This document shows positions 14,490 to 17,655 of a DNA stretch of 17,655 nucleotides, one piece after another (position 1 is the stretch's first letter; each line of letters opens with the position of its first letter). Source of the DNA: Chloroflexota bacterium (GTDB taxonomy: Bacteria; Chloroflexota; Dehalococcoidia; UBA3495); assembly GCA_022563275.1 (NCBI GenBank), contig JADFNR010000071.1:1-17655 (forward strand). The letters are read 5' to 3'. Below the pieces are notes generated by a model that searched no databases, was not told the origin of the DNA, and saw only the letters and a program-made list of their open reading frames with translations. Made by a program: the position numbers and the translations under genes.

Positions 14490-15743
14490 CTATGCTTCCG
14501 GAAGGGTTTTGTGCGCTGGGTACAGCACGCCGGCCACAGCGCCAATGCCGGTAAGCAGGCAAAGGACGACCAGTCCAGTCTGCAAAGACCCGGTGAGTTG
14601 GGCGACCAGGCCGGTGATCACCGGACCAGCTGCAAAGCCGAGCCCGGAAAAGGTGATCACCAGCGAAGTCACCGCGACAACCTCCCTGGGCCTGATGTTC
14701 GGGAATTGAAACGGCAGCACCTGCATCGCCGGAGTGGCGATCCAGACCATGCCCAGCGCGGTGATCAGGACCATGAGCAGCGGCGTCGAGTGGGTAACAA
14801 CGATGGCCAGCCCGAGGAACAAGTTCAAGGCCGCCGGCACTCCCAGCAAGATCTTGGGATTTCGGACCCGCTCAGCGATGACTCCGCCCATGAGGGAACC
14901 CGGTATGAGACCGTAATAGAGAAAGGCCAGCAACGGTCCCCCTAGGGTCAGCGGTATGTCCCGCTCCTCCAGCCATAGGGTGGGCAGGAAAGTCACCAGG
15001 GAGGTCCAAGTGGCCGAAAGGGAGAACATGGTCACGGCCAGGAACCAGACCTGAGGGTAGGCCAGTATCGCGCGAAGGGGCGTGCCCGGTTGGTCAGCCA
15101 GCTCCCGGTGAAAGTCCTGGGCCGTCGCCTGTTGTTCCCGGGCCGTGTTCCACCAGGCCAGCGCCTGCAGGGCCAGGAACGCCGCCAGAATGTAGTAGAC
15201 CGCGCGCCAACTCCCGAACCCGGTGATGAGCAGGGCGCTGGTGCTGATGGCCAAGGCCAAGATGAGGCTGTGCTGCGATAGTCCCACCGCGTTGATCAAG
15301 GCGAACTGGCGGGGCACGGCCCATTGCTGTAACAGCAACGTGCGCGCCGGATTCGTCAGGACATGGAACAAGACGAAAAGGAACCTGGCGATCAACAGTG
15401 TCACGAAATTCTCGGCCAGGCCCTGGAGGATCAGGAACGGGATCTGGAGCAGCAGTGAGACCATCACCAAACGAACGGGCCGGAACCGGGAGAACCAGGC
15501 GCCGAAGGGGATGGAAAGGACCGCCGGCGTGACCCACCAGATACCCTGCAAGAGGCCGGCCTGGAGCGGCGAAAGCCGCAAGTCTTCCCGGATGAAGGGC
15601 AGGAAAACCCCGAAGGTATATGAGATAAGGACCGCGGTGCTGAGGTGACACCGGAAAAGAAGGAGCACCGCCCATCCACGGGCCGGTGTCCGGACTGGAC
15701 CTGCCGGGACGGCATCAGAAGAATCGATTCCGGGCTCCTCCAA
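14490..15743 (-). CDS. Major facilitator superfamily (MFS) transporter
   Basis: This 417-aa inner-membrane protein is dominated by about twelve hydrophobic segments, for example around residues 24-50, 62-80, 91-110, 112-131, 158-176, 180-198, 232-254, 268-290, 298-317, 321-340, 356-380 and 388-410. A hydrophilic loop near 200-225 separates the two six-helix halves. 'IPFGAWFSRFRPVRLV' (78-93) stands at the place of the cytoplasmic loop 2-3 signature. The start is TTG 15743: an in-frame stop lies just five codons upstream and no ATG is available. It lies 43 bases after the flavin-oxidoreductase gene on the same strand, so it is probably co-transcribed and may import that enzyme's substrate or export a product. 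The direction and cargo of transport are unknown. Confidence 0.88.
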   Translation of the reverse strand: MEEPGIDSSDAVPAGPVRTPARGWAVLLLFRCHLSTAVLISYTFGVFLPFIREDLRLSPLQAGLLQGIWWVTPAVLSIPFGAWFSRFRPVRLVMVSLLLQIPFLILQGLAENFVTLLIARFLFVLFHVLTNPARTLLLQQWAVPRQFALINAVGLSQHSLILALAISTSALLITGFGSWRAVYYILAAFLALQALAWWNTAREQQATAQDFHRELADQPGTPLRAILAYPQVWFLAVTMFSLSATWTSLVTFLPTLWLEERDIPLTLGGPLLAFLYYGLIPGSLMGGVIAERVRNPKILLGVPAALNLFLGLAIVVTHSTPLLMVLITALGMVWIATPAMQVLPFQFPNIRPREVVAVTSLVITFSGLGFAAGPVITGLVAQLTGSLQTGLVVLCLLTGIGAVAGVLYPAHKTLPEA

Positions 15744-15786
15744 CTCGGTTACCGGTCATGGCCGGTGAGGGTCGGTGCGGGAGGCG

Positions 15787-16782
15787 TTAGCTGATCGCGG
15801 GAAGTATCTCTTCCGCCAATTGCTTGAACAACCGTTGCTTGTCAGGGAGTGCGGTGTAAAAAAAGAGTTGGTCGACGCCCTGGGACTCCAGGGTCTTGAT
15901 GTGGTGAATGCACTCTTCAGCGTTGCCCACGATCGCCAAACGGTCGGCCAGGTAATCCGTCAGTCCTAATTCTCCGGGCAGGTCCGAATTACCGAAATGT
16001 TTGATGGGCTGATAAAGCCGGGCCAGGTCGCTGGCGCCTTTTTGGTGTTCCGGAGGCACTGCCTTGCCCTCCAGCCCATACCGGAAGATGATGTGGCCCG
16101 AGGTGGCGAGATTGGCCATCAACGGCTGCAAAGCCTCCTCCCGGCTATCGGCGATATTGAACTGGACCATCCACCAGATATCGATGTCGTCGATGCTGCG
16201 GCCCGCCTCTTTGGCGCCCTCCGCCAGATATTGCTTGGCGATGCGGATCTCATCTTCCTGGATGCCGAAGCAGACCCAAACGATGTCGGCCAACCGGCCG
16301 GCCATGCGCATCGCCTTGGGGCCTGACACGGCCATGCCGATGGGTATCCGGCGGTCGGCCCAGGTCAGGTAGCAGGGTTTATTCCGCCACTGAGACTCGC
16401 CGTCCTGGTGCAGCTCGCGCACCGTTTTGATGAACTGTTCCAGGGTTTTCAAGCTGGCTGGTTTGAGACTGGCGTTGTAGACCGTGGAATCACCGGTCCC
16501 GACGCCCAGAAATGCCCGGCCTGGCGCCAGGTCGTCCACCGTGGCGATGCCTGCGGCGGTCACCGCCGGGTGGCGGGTCACGGGATTGGTGATCCAGGTC
16601 CCCACCCGTGCCCGTTGGGTATGCTCGGCTGCCAGGGCGGTGCGGATGAATTGCTCGTGGTAGAGGGCCTGGGAGTCGCCGTTGCCAATCATCGCAACTC
16701 CGGCCTCGTCCAGCATGCGCACCTGTTGGATAAACTCTCTGATGTCATTGCTGACGATGGCCACGCCCATTTTTACTGGCAT
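15787..16782 (-). CDS. LLM-class flavin-dependent oxidoreductase (luciferase-like)
   Basis: This 331-aa cytoplasmic protein is predicted to form the TIM-barrel of the bacterial luciferase-like family, which uses FMN or the deazaflavin F420. Diagnostic stretches are 'GTWITNPVTRHPAVTAAGIA' (61-80), 'GRAFLGVGTGDS' (88-99) and 'SGPKAMRMAGRLADIVW' (153-169). The 'GVGTGDS' and 'SGPKA' forms resemble the methylene-H4MPT reductase/F420-dependent side of the family as much as FMN monooxygenases, so the cofactor is open. ATG 16782 is the only reasonable start, though its ribosome-binding site is weak. It is followed by the MFS gene. Large sets of such enzymes are a known trait of SAR202-type Chloroflexota, where they are thought to oxidise recalcitrant organic matter. 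Confidence 0.88.
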   Translation of the reverse strand: MPVKMGVAIVSNDIREFIQQVRMLDEAGVAMIGNGDSQALYHEQFIRTALAAEHTQRARVGTWITNPVTRHPAVTAAGIATVDDLAPGRAFLGVGTGDSTVYNASLKPASLKTLEQFIKTVRELHQDGESQWRNKPCYLTWADRRIPIGMAVSGPKAMRMAGRLADIVWVCFGIQEDEIRIAKQYLAEGAKEAGRSIDDIDIWWMVQFNIADSREEALQPLMANLATSGHIIFRYGLEGKAVPPEHQKGASDLARLYQPIKHFGNSDLPGELGLTDYLADRLAIVGNAEECIHHIKTLESQGVDQLFFYTALPDKQRLFKQLAEEILPAIS

Positions 16783-16873
16783 AAAGACACCGTTGGTTCC
16801 TTAATTTTAGTCGAGCATCGTCCTGCTATATGGGCAGGGGATGGGAGGCTAGGCCATTCGCCGGCCCGGCAGA

Positions 16874-17281
16874 TCAAATCATCTTCATGACATTATCAGG
16901 CGAATGATGTATCAGAGTGACGATCTTCCAACCGTCACCGGTTTTGCGCAGCACGAATGTAGCGCCTCTACGCTCTAGCTCCGATCCATCCTTCGTGTAT
17001 CTAACCGCCAAGCTGTTGGCGATAGCCGTATCGCCGGTCAGCACCTTGATATTGGCCTCGGCTCTCTCGGTATGACCGAATCCCTGGGCCTTCAAATCAT
17101 CGAACCTCGGACCCCAGAATCCCTCAACCTCGGACGCGGACGAAAAAACCAAGACACCTTGCGGCACGATAAAGGTACACGGATCATGGAAATAAGAAAC
17201 GATGGCCTTGAGATCAAGATTACTGAAATCGCTGAAATAACCGGTAAATAACCGGTCGATCTCCTGCTCAAGGTCCGTCAT
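16874..17281 (-). CDS. SnoaL-like/DUF4440 (NTF2-fold) protein
   Basis: This 135-aa protein starts at ATG 17281, with AGAGGT 5 bases upstream. The N-terminal helix with an 'F..YF..F...D' pattern (12-23), the 'IVSYFHDPCTFIVPQG' segment (27-42) and the closing strands 'GATFVLRKTGDGWKIVTLIHH' (106-126) are typical of the cone-shaped NTF2-like fold shared by SnoaL cyclases, ketosteroid isomerase-like proteins and many unassigned small enzymes. The start of the fold is complete and there is no leader peptide. Base composition is lower than around it: two 60-base lines near its 5' end count 45-47% GC, against 63% in a line of the MFS gene. Its function is unknown; it lies 91 bases upstream of the flavin oxidoreductase. 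Confidence 0.75.
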   Translation of the reverse strand: MTDLEQEIDRLFTGYFSDFSNLDLKAIVSYFHDPCTFIVPQGVLVFSSASEVEGFWGPRFDDLKAQGFGHTERAEANIKVLTGDTAIANSLAVRYTKDGSELERRGATFVLRKTGDGWKIVTLIHHSPDNVMKMI

Positions 17282-17346
17282 TCTTTACCTCTTGGACCGC
17301 AGTAGATGCAGCCTCATTGGTCTGGCCGCCGGGCATCAGGAAGCCA

Positions 17347-17370
17347 GCTGACTCTTTCAATAAAGTCAGC
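17347..17370 (-). terminator. Weak hairpin at the end of the TPR gene
   Basis: GCTGACT (17347-17353) and AGTCAGC (17364-17370) form a 7-bp stem with a 10-base loop that overlaps the TPR gene's stop codon. No U-run follows on the minus strand, so a terminator role is only possible. Confidence 0.25.
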
Positions 17371-17655
17371 CGATCCTTTCCGCGAGACCGGCCAGCGCCG
17401 CGGTTTCCTGAGAGTCTGGGTCGGCATCTTGCCATCCGCCCCGGGCCTGTTGAACGCTGATCTCCGCCGCCTCACGGTTCCCGTCCGCTTCTTGGGCCCT
17501 GGCCAGCCAGAAGAGGTCCCTGGGCGATTCACGCCGCTTTAGACGCTGGCCGAGCAGGGCTTCGGCCTTATCAAACTGACCGGCCCGAAGATAAGCCTCG
17601 GTCAAGGTGTCCTCGAAGACCTCCCGCTGGGCGTGGCTGCCACCGATGCGGGCAA
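17366..17655 (-). CDS. TPR-repeat protein, TTC38-like, C-terminal fragment
   Basis: The frame is open from the window edge at 17655 to a TGA at 17366-17368, giving about 95 residues. It contains 'IGGSHAQREVFEDTLTEAYL', followed by 'AGQFDKAEALLGQRLKRR' and 'LFWLARAQEADGNREAAE'. The last two are tetratricopeptide-like helix pairs. The 'GGSHAQR' motif near the C-terminus is characteristic of TTC38-type TPR proteins, which occur in bacteria and in animals and whose biochemical role is not established. The true start lies outside the window; a TTG at 17605 is only an internal leucine codon. It ends 85 bases upstream of the SnoaL-like gene on the same strand. Confidence 0.75.
   Translation of the reverse strand, partial: ARIGGSHAQREVFEDTLTEAYLRAGQFDKAEALLGQRLKRRESPRDLFWLARAQEADGNREAAEISVQQARGGWQDADPDSQETAALAGLAERIG

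Noticed and set aside
14365..14562. 66-residue N-terminal extension of the third CoA-transferase
   Set aside because: Arg/Pro/Cys-rich, unlike the family; a strong GGGAGG lies before the ATG at 14364, and the extension would run into the MFS gene.

Overview
This is a GC-rich (about 60%), densely coded bacterial stretch. It looks like an uncultivated, probably marine or soil, Chloroflexota of the Dehalococcoidia/SAR202 type. That placement is inferred from gene content: three CaiB/BaiF (class III) CoA-transferases, an LLM-class flavin oxidoreductase, a thiolase-like protein paired with a DUF35 Zn-ribbon/OB-fold protein, NHL-repeat propellers, a MetE-core protein and a TTC38-like TPR protein. 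There is no rRNA, tRNA, CRISPR array, transposase or phage gene to anchor it further.

Layout. (1) 1-89, minus strand: the start of a VOC/glyoxalase-fold gene, cut by the window edge. (2) 307-7518, plus strand: six genes in a row. They are DUF1501, DUF1800, an NHL propeller, then (after a terminator-like hairpin at 4035-4076) a zinc alcohol/formaldehyde-dehydrogenase-like protein, a second NHL propeller and a MetE C-terminal-domain-like protein. (3) 7519-7792: a junction of converging genes filled by two copies of an interspersed inverted repeat. (4) 7793-10835, minus strand: an operon of a mini-HAD protein and two translationally coupled CoA-transferases. (5) 10836-11036: a second, unrelated foldback repeat. 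(6) 11037-12828, minus strand: a DUF35 protein followed by a thiolase-like protein, with a sigma70-like promoter in front. (7) 13117-14364, minus strand: a third CoA-transferase with its own extended -10 promoter candidate. (8) 14490-17655, minus strand: an LLM flavin oxidoreductase and MFS transporter pair, a SnoaL-like protein and the C-terminal end of a TPR protein.

How the parts may work together (inference). The minus-strand half reads as a catabolic island for an organic acid handled as a CoA thioester: uptake (MFS), flavin-dependent oxidation (LLM enzyme), CoA activation by transfer (CaiB/BaiF enzymes), and C-C bond cleavage by a thiolase-fold/DUF35 complex resembling the Ltp2 aldolase system of steroid side-chain degradation. 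The plus-strand half joins two domains usually found in exported proteins (DUF1501/DUF1800), here without signal peptides, to two propellers and two zinc enzymes of one-carbon type. No substrate can be read from the sequence.

The observations most worth following are an apparent loss of the catalytic Asp in only one of the two coupled CoA-transferases, the degenerate active site of the thiolase-like protein, the leaderless DUF1501/DUF1800 pair, and the two families of foldback repeats that sit exactly at transcription-unit boundaries.
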